DNA of 64,000 bases from Ruegeria sp. PrR005 (GTDB taxonomy: Bacteria > Pseudomonadota > Alphaproteobacteria > Rhodobacterales > Rhodobacteraceae). The notes under the pieces were generated by a model. The model made no database searches, was not told the DNA's origin, and was given only the letters and a program-made list of their open reading frames with translations. Below, one piece after another: positions 45,326 through 53,940 of this stretch (the first letter of the stretch is position 1; every line of letters begins with the position of its first letter). The position numbers and the translations under genes are program-made. The stretch spans positions 620,001 to 684,000 of the forward strand of contig NZ_JAAGOX010000011.1 in assembly GCF_010500245.1 (NCBI RefSeq), read 5' to 3'.

Positions 45326-48300
45326 ATGACCGGAGCACAGGATTTGGCCCTTCACCCGCCTCCAGACACATCGCCTGCCCTGGGCCGCGAAGAGGCGCTG
45401 CGCGGCATCCTCGATATCATCAGCACCTCGCGCGCCGATACCGGGCCCGTGTTCGAACGGATCCTGGAAAACGCCTGCCAGCTTTGCGCGGCCCCCTTTG
45501 CCGGTCTCTACCTCGTCGACCCCTCCGCCACCCGCGCGGATCTGGTCGCCAGCCTGGGCGCCCGGCCCGAATATCTCGAACGGGCCCTGACCCGCTGGCC
45601 ACTGGCCAACCCGGCCTCGATCCCAAGCGCGATCAATTCCGGCACCGTGGTTCAGATCCCCGACCTTGCCGATACCGACCTCTACCGCGCGGGCGACCAG
45701 CGCCGGGTCGAGGCGGTGGATATCGAAGGCATCCGCACCTTTTTGGCTGTCCCCCTGATGCAGGGCACCCGCGCCATCGGCGCCATCGGCCTCTACCGGC
45801 GCGAGGTGACCCCCTTCACCCCCGACCAGATCGCGCTGGTGGAAACCTTCGCCACCCAGGCCGTCATCGCCATCGAGAACGTGCGCCAGTTCCAGGAAGT
45901 GCAGGAACGGTTGGAGCGGGAACAGGCCGTCAAGAATATCCTGAGGGTGATCTCGGAATCGCCGGACGACGAACAACCCACGTTTGAGGCGATCCTCGAC
46001 AGCGCCACACGGCTTTGCGGTACACCTTATGCCTCGCTGGTTCTTGGGCGCAAAGGCGATGCCGCACAAATGATGGTGGCGCACCGACATTCCACCCCCG
46101 AAACGGTGCAGCACTATGCTGACGGCAAGGTACCGATGGACCCGCGGGATTCCCTCGCGGCGCAGGCCATCCTCGAAGGCCGGACGATCCTCGTGCCCGA
46201 CATGGCCGCAACCCAGCAATACAAGGAGGGGCATCCGCGCTTCAAGATGCTGGTGGACGACCAGGGCCTCAGGACCAACCTGTTCGTGCCATTGATCTCG
46301 CCCACCGGAGGGATCGGCTGTTTCATCCTGTGGAAAAAAGAGCCGGTGCCGTTTACCGAGGACCAGATCGCGCTGGTCGAAACCTTCGCCTCTCATGCCG
46401 TCATCGCCATCGAGAACGTGCGCCAGTTCCGCGAGGTGCAGGAAAGGCTGGAACGGGAAACCGCCCTGGCCGAAATCCTCAAGGTCATCAGCCAAAGCCG
46501 CGATGACGAATGGCCGGTCTTCGACGTCATCCTCAAAAGCGCCGCGCGCCTGTGCCATGCGCCCCTGGCGGATCTGGATATCGTCGACCCTGACGGTGCC
46601 CACCTGCGCGAGGTCGCGACCTTCGGCAATTCGAAACGCGTCATCCCGTCAGATCGCTGGGTCTGGCCGATGGATGCCCCCAACTATCACGTCGAGGCGG
46701 TCCGCACCGGCAAGGTCATCCATATCCACGATCTGCGCGAATCCGAGAACTACCGCTCCGGCAACCCGATGACGCTTGCCGCCGTGGATACCGAGAACAT
46801 GCGTACTCTGCTGGCCGTGCCGCTGCGCTCGGGCGACCGGGGCATCGGCTGCCTGGTGCTGTTTCGGCAAGAGGTGCGCCCCTTTGCCCCGGACGAGATC
46901 GCGCTGGTCGAAACTTTCGCCGCCCAGGCGGTGATCGCCATCGAGAATGTCCGCCAGTTCCGCGAGGTCCAGACCCGGCTGGAGCGAGAGACCGCGACCC
47001 GCGACGTTCTTGAAGTCATCAGCCGATCGCGCGACGACGATCAGCCCGTGTTCGACGTGATCCTGGACAAAGCCCTGAGCCTGTGCGACGCGCCCTTCGG
47101 GTTTCTGGTTCTGCCAAACCGGGATCGCACGCAACTTGAGATCAAGGCGTGGAGCGGAATGCACTCCGACATGATTGACTGGTTGCGCGAGAACCCGTTT
47201 CCGCTTGACCCGGAGCGGCTCGCCGTGGCCCGCGCCATCAACGAGTGCAAGGCGCAGCATGTTCCGGATGCACAGGGGTCCGAAATGTACCGCGCCGGGG
47301 AAATGTACCGGCGCAAGATGGTCGACGAAGAAGGCTTTCGCAGCTTCATCTCCGTGCCCCTGGTCAGCAAAGGCATCGGCATTGGCGCCTTCACGCTCTA
47401 CCGGCGGGAAAAGCGCCCGTTTTCCCCCGGTGAAATCGCCCTGGTCGAAACCTTCGCCGCCCAGGCGGTCATCGCCATCGAGAATGTCCGCCAGTTCCGC
47501 GAGGTCCAGACCCGTCTCGAACGGGAAACCACCACCAAGAACATCCTCAGCGTCATCTCGCAATCCCGCGACGACGAAACACCGGTCTTCGACGCCATAC
47601 TCGACGGCGCGGCGCGGCTTTGTGATGCACCGCTGGCCTACATCCGCCTGATCACGCCGGATGCGGCCGCTCTGGAACTGGTCGCGTTCCACGGCACCTC
47701 CTTGGAATTCGTCGCGGTGATGAAGTCCAGCCCCCTACCACTCGACCCGACACAGTCGGACACGGCGCGCGCGGTCACGGAAAGGACCGTCGTACATGTC
47801 GAGGACCTGGCCGCCGGCCCGCTCTACGCCGCAGGCCAGACCCTGCGCGTGCATGCTGTCGAGACCGAGGGGATGCGAACCCTGCTTGTGGTCCCGCTCA
47901 CCAGCGGCGCGACGTGCCTCGGAACCATCTCGCTCTATCGCCGCGAAGTGGCGCCGTTTTCCGATGACCAGATCGCCCTGGTTCAGGCCTTTGCCGCCCA
48001 GGCCGTCATCGCCATCGAGAATGTCCGCCAGTTCCGCGAAGTACAGCAGCGTTTGCGGCGCGAGCGCGCCTCGGCCGAAATTCTCGAAGTCATCAGCCAG
48101 AGCCGCGAGGACGAGAAACCGGTCTTCGAGGCGATCCTCGAAAACGCCTGTGCCCTGTGCAACGCGCCGCTCGCCGGGCTGATCCTGGGGACCCGGCAGG
48201 ATGCGGCCCAGAGACTGGCCGCACACAGAGGCATGTTTCCCGCCGCGATCGAACTCTACGACACGGGCCGGATGCCGATGGATGCCAGCCTGTCCTACGC

Positions 48301-50353
48301 GGCAAGATCCATCATGGAAAACCGACTGATCTCGTTCGAGGACATGGGGCAAAGCGAGCTTTATCAGGCAAACAGCCCGGTTGTGCGCGCGATGGTGGAC
48401 GAATCCGGTGTCCGCAGCGTTCTGTTCGTTCCCCTGACCAGAGGCGGCGAGGGGATCGGAAACCTGACCCTGTTCCGGCGCGAGGTGAAACCTTTCGACC
48501 AATCGGAAATCGCGCTGGTCGAAACCTTCGCCGCCCAGGCTGTGATCGCCATCGAGAACGTCCGCCAGTTCCGCGAAGTGCAGGACAGGCTGGAGCGGGA
48601 AAAGGCCAGCGGCGAAATCCTCGGCGTCATCAGCCAGAGCCGCGCCGACGAGACCCCGGTATTCGACGCCATCCTGGCAAACGCCTGTCGGCTCTGCGAT
48701 GCACCGCTCGCCTTCATGAGTATCGTGGACGACGAGGGCACGCATTTCCGCGTCCCCGCCCATCGCGGGGCCGGTCCTGAAATGGCGCGGGTCTGGAACA
48801 CACAGGTCGAACCAATCCAAGGTTCGGTCCTCACCACCTCTCAAGCGATCACAGAGCGGCGCATCATCCAGATAGAGGATCTGTCGGCCCTGGACCTGCC
48901 TGACACCGCCGAAGGCCGCCGCGCGCAACTGGCAGAGCTGGAAAAGATCCGCTCGTATCTGGTGATCCCGCTGATCCGGGGCACGCGCGCAATCGGAACC
49001 ATCAACCTCTACCGCCGCGAGATCCACCCGTTCACGCCTGACCAGATCGCCTTGGTCGAAACCTTCGCCGCGCAGGCGGTGATCGCCATCGAAAACGTGC
49101 GCCAGTTCCGCGAGGTGCAGGAGCGGCTGGAACGCGAACGCGCCTCGGCCGAAATCCTCGAAATCATCAGCCAGAGCCGGGACGATGAAAGCCCGGTTTT
49201 CGAAGCGATCCTCAGTCGCGCCGCCCGCTTGTGCAGCGCAGTGGGGGCGACGCTGTTGCTGCTGAATGAAAACCGGCACCTGCTGAAACTGCGGGCTGAA
49301 TGGAGCACGCTGGAAAACGACCTGGAAACCGACGAGGTGTTCCTGGATGTCGACGGAGAGTCGCTGGCGGCGGAAGCTGTCCGAACCGGCAAGTCCCGGG
49401 CCGTGGGCGATCTGACCAAAGAAGCAAGCTATACAAAAGGCGATACGCTGACCCGCCGTTTCGTGGACACAACCGGCATTCGCTCGATGCTGTCGGTTCC
49501 GTTGCTGTTCAACGGCGAGGCGGTGGGATGCATCGACCTGTTTCGCCACGAGGCCGCTTCGTTCCAGCACCGTGATATCGCCCTCGTCGAAACCTTCGCC
49601 GCCCAGGCCGTCATCGCCATCGAGAACGTGCGCCAGTTCAAGGCGCTCGAAGCGCTGAACGCCGAGTTGGAGACCCGGGTCGAGGATCAGGTGGGCGAGA
49701 TCGAACGTATGGGCCGCCTGAAACGCTTCCTGCCCGCCGCCGTGGCCGACACCGTGGTCTCTTCGGGGTCAGAGAAGATGCTGTCCAGCCACCGCGCCCT
49801 GTTGGGGGTGCTGTTCTGCGACATTCGCGGCTTTACCGCCTTCTGCGAAACCGCCGAACCCGAAGAAACCATCGAGGTGCTGCAAACCTATCACCAGGAG
49901 ATGGGTAAGCTGATCAACGCCCATGGCGCCGGGGTCGATCACCGGATGGGCGACGGCATCATGGTGCTGTTCAACGATCCCCTCCCCTGCGACGATCCGG
50001 CGGGCGAGGCGGTAAGGCTGGCGCTGGCCATGCGCGACCGCATGGCCGATCTCTGCCGCGGCTGGAAACGGCTGGGGCACCGGCTGGGCTTCGGCGTTGG
50101 TGTCGCTATGGGATATGCGACCGTCGGCATGGTCGGCTACGAGGGGCGGTTCGACTACACCGCCTCGGGCACTGCCGTGAACCTCGCCGCCCGTCTCTGC
50201 GACGAGGCCGAGGACGGAGAGATCCTGCTCAGCCCCCGCGCCTCGATCGCGGTCGAGGATGACTACGCCGTCGAATCGAAGGGCGAAGTCACCCTCAAGG
50301 GCATTCGCGAACCGGTCGAGATCTTCCGCCTAAAGCGTATCCAGTTTTCATAG
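45326..50353 (+). CDS. Class III nucleotide cyclase with eight tandem GAF domains
   Basis: 1675-residue protein. Eight GAF-type units of about 179 residues each run from near residue 10 to 1440. Each unit starts with a short ISQSRDDE-type entry, has an LFxLCxAPxA core, and ends with ALVETFAAQAVIAIENVRQF followed by a REVQERLERE coiled linker. A helical segment ERMGRLKRFLPAAVADTVVSSG precedes a class III cyclase domain at about 1490-1670, with the metal Asp in FCDIRGFTAF and MGDGIM, and YTASGTAVNLAARLC (Asn, Arg). The usual substrate-specifying Lys three residues before GD is His here. No membrane segment, so cytosolic. No N-terminal partner is apparent in the operon. Confidence 0.92.
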   Translation: MTGAQDLALHPPPDTSPALGREEALRGILDIISTSRADTGPVFERILENACQLCAAPFAGLYLVDPSATRADLVASLGARPEYLERALTRWPLANPASIPSAINSGTVVQIPDLADTDLYRAGDQRRVEAVDIEGIRTFLAVPLMQGTRAIGAIGLYRREVTPFTPDQIALVETFATQAVIAIENVRQFQEVQERLEREQAVKNILRVISESPDDEQPTFEAILDSATRLCGTPYASLVLGRKGDAAQMMVAHRHSTPETVQHYADGKVPMDPRDSLAAQAILEGRTILVPDMAATQQYKEGHPRFKMLVDDQGLRTNLFVPLISPTGGIGCFILWKKEPVPFTEDQIALVETFASHAVIAIENVRQFREVQERLERETALAEILKVISQSRDDEWPVFDVILKSAARLCHAPLADLDIVDPDGAHLREVATFGNSKRVIPSDRWVWPMDAPNYHVEAVRTGKVIHIHDLRESENYRSGNPMTLAAVDTENMRTLLAVPLRSGDRGIGCLVLFRQEVRPFAPDEIALVETFAAQAVIAIENVRQFREVQTRLERETATRDVLEVISRSRDDDQPVFDVILDKALSLCDAPFGFLVLPNRDRTQLEIKAWSGMHSDMIDWLRENPFPLDPERLAVARAINECKAQHVPDAQGSEMYRAGEMYRRKMVDEEGFRSFISVPLVSKGIGIGAFTLYRREKRPFSPGEIALVETFAAQAVIAIENVRQFREVQTRLERETTTKNILSVISQSRDDETPVFDAILDGAARLCDAPLAYIRLITPDAAALELVAFHGTSLEFVAVMKSSPLPLDPTQSDTARAVTERTVVHVEDLAAGPLYAAGQTLRVHAVETEGMRTLLVVPLTSGATCLGTISLYRREVAPFSDDQIALVQAFAAQAVIAIENVRQFREVQQRLRRERASAEILEVISQSREDEKPVFEAILENACALCNAPLAGLILGTRQDAAQRLAAHRGMFPAAIELYDTGRMPMDASLSYAARSIMENRLISFEDMGQSELYQANSPVVRAMVDESGVRSVLFVPLTRGGEGIGNLTLFRREVKPFDQSEIALVETFAAQAVIAIENVRQFREVQDRLEREKASGEILGVISQSRADETPVFDAILANACRLCDAPLAFMSIVDDEGTHFRVPAHRGAGPEMARVWNTQVEPIQGSVLTTSQAITERRIIQIEDLSALDLPDTAEGRRAQLAELEKIRSYLVIPLIRGTRAIGTINLYRREIHPFTPDQIALVETFAAQAVIAIENVRQFREVQERLERERASAEILEIISQSRDDESPVFEAILSRAARLCSAVGATLLLLNENRHLLKLRAEWSTLENDLETDEVFLDVDGESLAAEAVRTGKSRAVGDLTKEASYTKGDTLTRRFVDTTGIRSMLSVPLLFNGEAVGCIDLFRHEAASFQHRDIALVETFAAQAVIAIENVRQFKALEALNAELETRVEDQVGEIERMGRLKRFLPAAVADTVVSSGSEKMLSSHRALLGVLFCDIRGFTAFCETAEPEETIEVLQTYHQEMGKLINAHGAGVDHRMGDGIMVLFNDPLPCDDPAGEAVRLALAMRDRMADLCRGWKRLGHRLGFGVGVAMGYATVGMVGYEGRFDYTASGTAVNLAARLCDEAEDGEILLSPRASIAVEDDYAVESKGEVTLKGIREPVEIFRLKRIQFS
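45863..49639 (+). repeat. Eight-copy tandem repeat within the GAF-cyclase gene
   Basis: The DNA encoding VIAIENVRQF occurs at 45863, 46400, 46931, 47468, 48005, 48542, 49079 and 49610. Spacings are 537, 531, 537, 537, 537, 537 and 531 nt, i.e. 179 or 177 codons. Copies 1, 2 and 8 are identical over 30 bp, and the others differ at only a few third positions, whereas the GAF cores between them differ widely. Confidence 0.9.
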
Positions 50354-50462
50354 CATGAAACGTCATCGCTTTTCGCGTTCGAGCGAAGCGAGAGGCAGCG
50401 AACAAGCGATGCAGCATAAACTGGAAACGCTGTTGCAAGCGGCTGAGGCGCCTCTGCGCCCA

Positions 50463-50526
50463 GTACAAAACGGTCAATCGCCCGTTTGCAGCGGGTACAA
50501 AACGGTCATTTTCCGGTACAAAACAG
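50463..50526 (+). repeat. Triplicated GTACAAAACGGTCA direct repeat
   Basis: GTACAAAACGGTCA occurs at 50463-50476 and 50495-50508, and a diverged copy GTACAAAACAGG starts at 50516. Located in the 233-bp gap after the GAF-cyclase gene. No matching function known; possible binding site or leftover of a mobile repeat. The rest of the gap (50354-50462) has no ORF or hairpin that I can support. Confidence 0.6.
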
Positions 50527-50560
50527 GATCGGGGCCAACCCGGCAGGGTCGACCCCGATC
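50527..50560 (-). terminator. Likely terminator of the 36-residue ORF
   Basis: GATCGGGG (50527-50534) pairs with CCCCGATC (50553-50560), extended by internal pairing of the G/C-rich loop; CTGTTTTGT follows on the minus strand. About 27 bp after the stop of the small ORF. Confidence 0.55.
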
Positions 50561-50586
50561 ATCCCGTAAGTCCGCGCGCGCAGCGG

Positions 50587-50697
50587 TCAGCGGGAACCGA
50601 ACAGCCAGCTCCAGGCGTTCCTGATGGCGCGGGCGCGTTCCTTATGCGCGCGCTCCATGGCCCGGCGGGCAGCGGGGTTTGTCGTCATCTCGATCAT
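50587..50697 (-). CDS. Small basic protein (36 residues)
   Basis: MIEMTTNPAARRAMERAHKE is the start of a 36-residue, strongly basic helical peptide ending in a Trp-rich WSWLFGSR. ATG is 6 bp after AAAGGAG, so translation is likely; the second Met four codons on is also possible. Divergent from the GcvA-like gene. Similar short TxARxAxERAHxER proteins beside LysR genes occur, as I recall, in roseobacters. Function unknown. Confidence 0.6.
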   Translation of the reverse strand: MIEMTTNPAARRAMERAHKERARAIRNAWSWLFGSR

Positions 50698-50720
50698 CTC
50701 GGGCTCCTTTTCATTGATTC

Positions 50721-50797
50721 AGTTTCTCTTGACTTGACCCCAATATGACTCCAGAAAATCAAAGTCACAAACGAGAGTTTCTCTTTCTTCAGTCAAG
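50721..50797. promoter_or_regulatory. Divergent control region with repeats before the LysR gene
   Basis: AT-rich 113-bp gap between the 36-residue ORF and the LysR gene. The 10-bp direct repeat AGTTTCTCTT occurs at 50721-50730 and 50776-50785, and CTTGACT (50728-50734) / AGTCAAG (50791-50797) form an inverted repeat. Typical layout for autoregulated LysR genes; binding is inferred. Confidence 0.5.
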
Positions 50798-50810
50798 ATT
50801 TTCTTACTCC

Positions 50811-51761
50811 ATGATCGACCGCCTGCCGCCCCTCACCGCCCTGCGCGCCTTCGAGGCCGCCGCCCGGCACATGTCCTTTGCCAAGGCTGCCGAAGAGCTG
50901 AATGTCACCCCTGCCGCGCTGTCGTTTCAGATCAAGTCGCTGGAGGAGCACGTCGGCCAACCCCTGTTCCGCCGCCTCAACCGTGCGGTCGAACTCACCG
51001 AGATCGGCCGCGCTTTGTCTCCCGGAATAAGTGATGGTTTTCAAATACTTACAGATACATGGCGCAGTGTTCGGCGGATGCAGGACAATACCACCCTGAC
51101 CGTCACAGCCGGCCCCGCGCTCACCGCAAAATGGCTGGCGCCCCGTCTCTATGACTTTGCCCGTAAACACCCCACGATCGATCTGCGCTTCTCGGCAACC
51201 CTGCGCGTTATGGACCTCGCGCGCGAGGATGTGGATGTCGCGATCCGCTTCGGCTATGGCCTTGATGACGAAGGACTTTATTCGCTCCCGGTGCGTAAGG
51301 AATGGCTTACCCCGGTGATGTCGCCCGAGCTTGCCGAACGCTACACGACCCCCGAAAGCCTGATCGAAGCCCCCCTCATCTTCGACGATTCCATCGCCTT
51401 CCTCCGCCCGCCCGTCGACTGGCCCGTCTGGTTCCGCGCGGTCGGCATCTCCTTTACCCCCACACACGGCACGCATTTTTCCAACGCCGACCACGCCGTC
51501 GATGCAGCCGTTGCAGGCGCGGGTGTGGCGCTCGCCAGAAGAGCGATGATTATCAAGGACTTGGAAGAGGGTCGCCTGGTCGCACCCTTCAAGACCGCGA
51601 TTGAATCGCAGGGGCGTTTCCGCTTCCTTTGCCTGAAAGGTGCCGAGACCCGCCCCCAGATCGCCGCCTTTCGCGACTGGTTCATGGCCGAGATTGACAA
51701 GACCGCGCATATCTCCGACGCCTTCACCATCATACCTATCGAAGAGATCGCGCCGCAATGA
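50811..51761 (+). CDS. LysR family transcriptional regulator, GcvA-like
   Basis: 316-residue activator/repressor. N-terminal winged HTH MIDRLPPLTALRAFEAAARHMSFAKAAEELNVTPAALS with the GcvA-type start PPLTALRAFEA; then LysR substrate-binding domain. The start MIDRLPP is preferred; the open frame runs 22 codons further up into the control region. Its stop overlaps the EamA start (ATGA), suggesting it controls that exporter or is cotranscribed with it. Not the beta-lactamase type since no such gene is nearby. Confidence 0.88.
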   Translation: MIDRLPPLTALRAFEAAARHMSFAKAAEELNVTPAALSFQIKSLEEHVGQPLFRRLNRAVELTEIGRALSPGISDGFQILTDTWRSVRRMQDNTTLTVTAGPALTAKWLAPRLYDFARKHPTIDLRFSATLRVMDLAREDVDVAIRFGYGLDDEGLYSLPVRKEWLTPVMSPELAERYTTPESLIEAPLIFDDSIAFLRPPVDWPVWFRAVGISFTPTHGTHFSNADHAVDAAVAGAGVALARRAMIIKDLEEGRLVAPFKTAIESQGRFRFLCLKGAETRPQIAAFRDWFMAEIDKTAHISDAFTIIPIEEIAPQ

Positions 51762-52624
51762 CCCGCATCCGCGCCACCGCCATCGGCTTTGTCGCCGTCC
51801 TTCTGTGGGCCTTGCTGGCCCTGCTCACGGTTGGATCAAGCCCCACGCCGCCACTGTTGCTGAACGCGATCTGCTTCACGATCGGCGGCACGCTCGGGCT
51901 GATCTGGACGGCTGCAACCGGCGGCCTTGGTCAGTTGCGCGGAGTACGGTGGCAGGTCTATGCTTTTGGAACGATTGGTCTTTTCGGCTACCACGCGCTG
52001 TATTTCTCGGCCCTGCGGCTGGCCCCTGCGGCCGAGGCGGGGTTGATCGCCTATCTCTGGCCCTTGCTGATCGTGCTCTTCTCGGGCCTGCTGCCGGGCG
52101 AACAATTGCGACGCGGTCATTTCCTGGGCGCTTTGGTGGCCTTTGCCGGGGCCGCACTGATTATCACCGGCGGCGGAGGACCGGGGTTCAGCACGGCTTA
52201 CCTGCCGGGATACGGCCTGGCCCTGCTCTGCGCCCTGACCTGGTCGGGATACTCGGTCCTGTCGCGCCGCATCGGAGACGCGCCCACCAGTTCGGTCGCG
52301 GTGTTTTGCCTGGCCACTGCCGCGGCCTCGTGGCCGCTACATTTCGCCCTGGAAACAACGGCTTGGCCGCAGGGCGCGCTCGGCTGGGCCGCCACAATCG
52401 GCCTCGGCCTTGGGCCGGTGGGCCTTGCGTTCTATGTCTGGGATATCGGGGTCAAGCGTGGGGACATCCAACTGCTGGGCACCAGTTCATATGCGGCCCC
52501 GCTCTTGTCTACGCTTGTGCTGGTTCTGACAGGGATCGCGGCGCCCAGCTGGACACTGGGCCTGGCCGCGATCCTGATCACCGGCGGCGCGCTGCTGGCA
52601 GCGCGCGCCAGCTTTGCGAATTAG
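51758..52624 (+). CDS. EamA/DMT family exporter (YddG-like)
   Basis: 288 residues with ten predicted membrane helices in two EamA repeats (about 1-135 and 145-285). The N-terminus (ATAIGFVAVLLWALLALLTV) and the second-half AILITGGALLAARA fit DMT exporters; the YddG aromatic-amino-acid exporters are the nearest by memory. Overlaps the LysR gene by 4 nt. Its last 4 nt overlap the convergent YdcH-type ORF. Confidence 0.85.
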   Translation: MTRIRATAIGFVAVLLWALLALLTVGSSPTPPLLLNAICFTIGGTLGLIWTAATGGLGQLRGVRWQVYAFGTIGLFGYHALYFSALRLAPAAEAGLIAYLWPLLIVLFSGLLPGEQLRRGHFLGALVAFAGAALIITGGGGPGFSTAYLPGYGLALLCALTWSGYSVLSRRIGDAPTSSVAVFCLATAAASWPLHFALETTAWPQGALGWAATIGLGLGPVGLAFYVWDIGVKRGDIQLLGTSSYAAPLLSTLVLVLTGIAAPSWTLGLAAILITGGALLAARASFAN

Positions 52625-52785
52625 GTCGAAAGACGCTCGATCTCTTCCTTGATCTTGAGCTTCTGTTTCTTCAGTTGGGTGATCTGAAGGTCGTCGATAC
52701 CGGGCGAACGCTGGGCTTCTTCAACTTCGATACTGAGGGTTGCATGCTTCTTCTTCAGTTCCGTCAAATGCGCGCTCACACTCAT
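52621..52785 (-). CDS. YdcH/DUF465 family small protein
   Basis: 54 residues: MSVSAHLTELKKKHATLSIE then VEEAQRSPGIDDLQITQLKKQK and a KLKIKEEIERLST end. This is the DUF465 helix-hairpin pattern. The ATG follows GAGAGGAGG, a near-perfect ribosome site. Convergent with the EamA gene, sharing 4 nt of its stop region. Cytosolic, function unknown. Confidence 0.88.
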   Translation of the reverse strand: MSVSAHLTELKKKHATLSIEVEEAQRSPGIDDLQITQLKKQKLKIKEEIERLST

Positions 52786-52896
52786 GGCGATCCTCCTCTC
52801 AGTTGTGGATAGATCAAGTTGAGCACATCCCGATCACCCTGTCACGCGGCCTCGACGGAAATCTGTCACAAAACTGAAATATCGGCCGAAGTCGGC

Positions 52897-53670
52897 TCAC
52901 CTGACCTCGGGCCATGGAAGCGCAGCCGCTTCGCGCTGAACGCGGGAGATCTCCGGCACATAGTGATCCCGGTCTCCGGGGTGCTGTGTGCCTTCGTGCA
53001 GAACAAGACCATGGTGCAGGCGAAACGCCGCCTTTCCGCCCTTGCGGGCGCGCAGGATCATCAGCTCTGCTGCGCGCCCCGCGCGCGGCACCAGCGGCAG
53101 CACCTCGATCGAGCCCAACCGACTGTCGCAGGCGGTCAGCAGGTCGGGCAGGCGGTCGGCCTTGACGATCATGTGCAGATAGCCGCGATGGATCAGACGC
53201 CGCGCGGCGGCGTCCACCCAGGCAGCAAGCGGCGTTCCCTCGCCCAGCGCCATCGCCCGCCCCGCGTCACTGGCCGAACTATGTGCCCCCGGGCGGTAAT
53301 AGGGCGGGTTGGCGATCACGTGGTCGAACTGGCGCTGCCGCAGAGCAGCAGGAATCGCCGAGATATCGCCCTCGACAATGTCCAGCGGGATGGTGTTCAG
53401 GTCCGAATTGCGCCGCGCCAACGCCGCATAAGGCGGTTGCAACTCTATCCCGGTCAGGTCCAGCCCACTCACCCGCCGCCCCAGGCACAAGATCGCTGCG
53501 CCCGCGCCGCAGCCCAGTTCCAGCACAGTTTGTCCTGGCCGCGCCGGGACCGAGGCGGCCAGAAACACCGGATCGACCCCGGCCCGGTATCCGGTGAGCG
53601 GCTGGAACAGCCGCAACCGCCCCCCCAGAAAGTCGTCGCAACTCAGCTGATCTTCGCGGAAATCCGTCAT
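52897..53670 (-). CDS. TrmN6/YfiC-like N6-adenine methyltransferase
   Basis: 257 residues. SAM-dependent Rossmann fold: VLELGCGAGAAILCLGRR (motif I), TGIELQP (acidic end of strand 2), and the catalytic NPPY motif (HVIANPPYYRPGA). Matches the tRNA1(Val) adenine-37-N6-methyltransferase family; other N6 substrates are possible. Its start overlaps the stop of the DUF2007 gene by 4 nt, so the two are coupled. Confidence 0.88.
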   Translation of the reverse strand: MTDFREDQLSCDDFLGGRLRLFQPLTGYRAGVDPVFLAASVPARPGQTVLELGCGAGAAILCLGRRVSGLDLTGIELQPPYAALARRNSDLNTIPLDIVEGDISAIPAALRQRQFDHVIANPPYYRPGAHSSASDAGRAMALGEGTPLAAWVDAAARRLIHRGYLHMIVKADRLPDLLTACDSRLGSIEVLPLVPRAGRAAELMILRARKGGKAAFRLHHGLVLHEGTQHPGDRDHYVPEISRVQREAAALPWPEVR

Positions 53671-53882
53671 TTCCCCAGGGGGATACCGTTGTCGCGCATC
53701 ACCAGTGCCGCCCGGTCATAGTCTTCTTCCCTGACCATCATCCGCCGGGGGAAAATCCCTATCCCGCCTTCGAGGATGCTCATATTTACGTCCATCTGAA
53801 AGCAGTCTATATCCTCGCCCTGAAGAAGGGCGGAGGCAAAGGCCATGACTGTCGGGTCGGTGCTGCGCAGAAGCTCTTTCAT
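53667..53882 (-). CDS. DUF2007 family small protein
   Basis: 71 residues: MKELLRSTDPTVMAFASALL, then GEDIDCFQMDVNMSILEGGIG and VREEDYDRAALVMRDNGIPL, matching the DUF2007 (putative signal-transducing) fold. No strong ribosome site. Divergent from the polyprenyl synthase gene (58-bp gap) and coupled to the methyltransferase. Confidence 0.82.
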   Translation of the reverse strand: MKELLRSTDPTVMAFASALLQGEDIDCFQMDVNMSILEGGIGIFPRRMMVREEDYDRAALVMRDNGIPLGK

Positions 53883-53940
53883 GGGGATGGATGTAAGGGC
53901 AAGGCTGCGCCATTGTCGAGCCTAGTAAAGAAGAACGAAG

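Noticed and set aside
47735-49570. 611-codon minus-strand frame in the GAF-cyclase gene
   Set aside because: It mirrors the GAF repeat periodicity, so it is an antisense artefact of the repeats.
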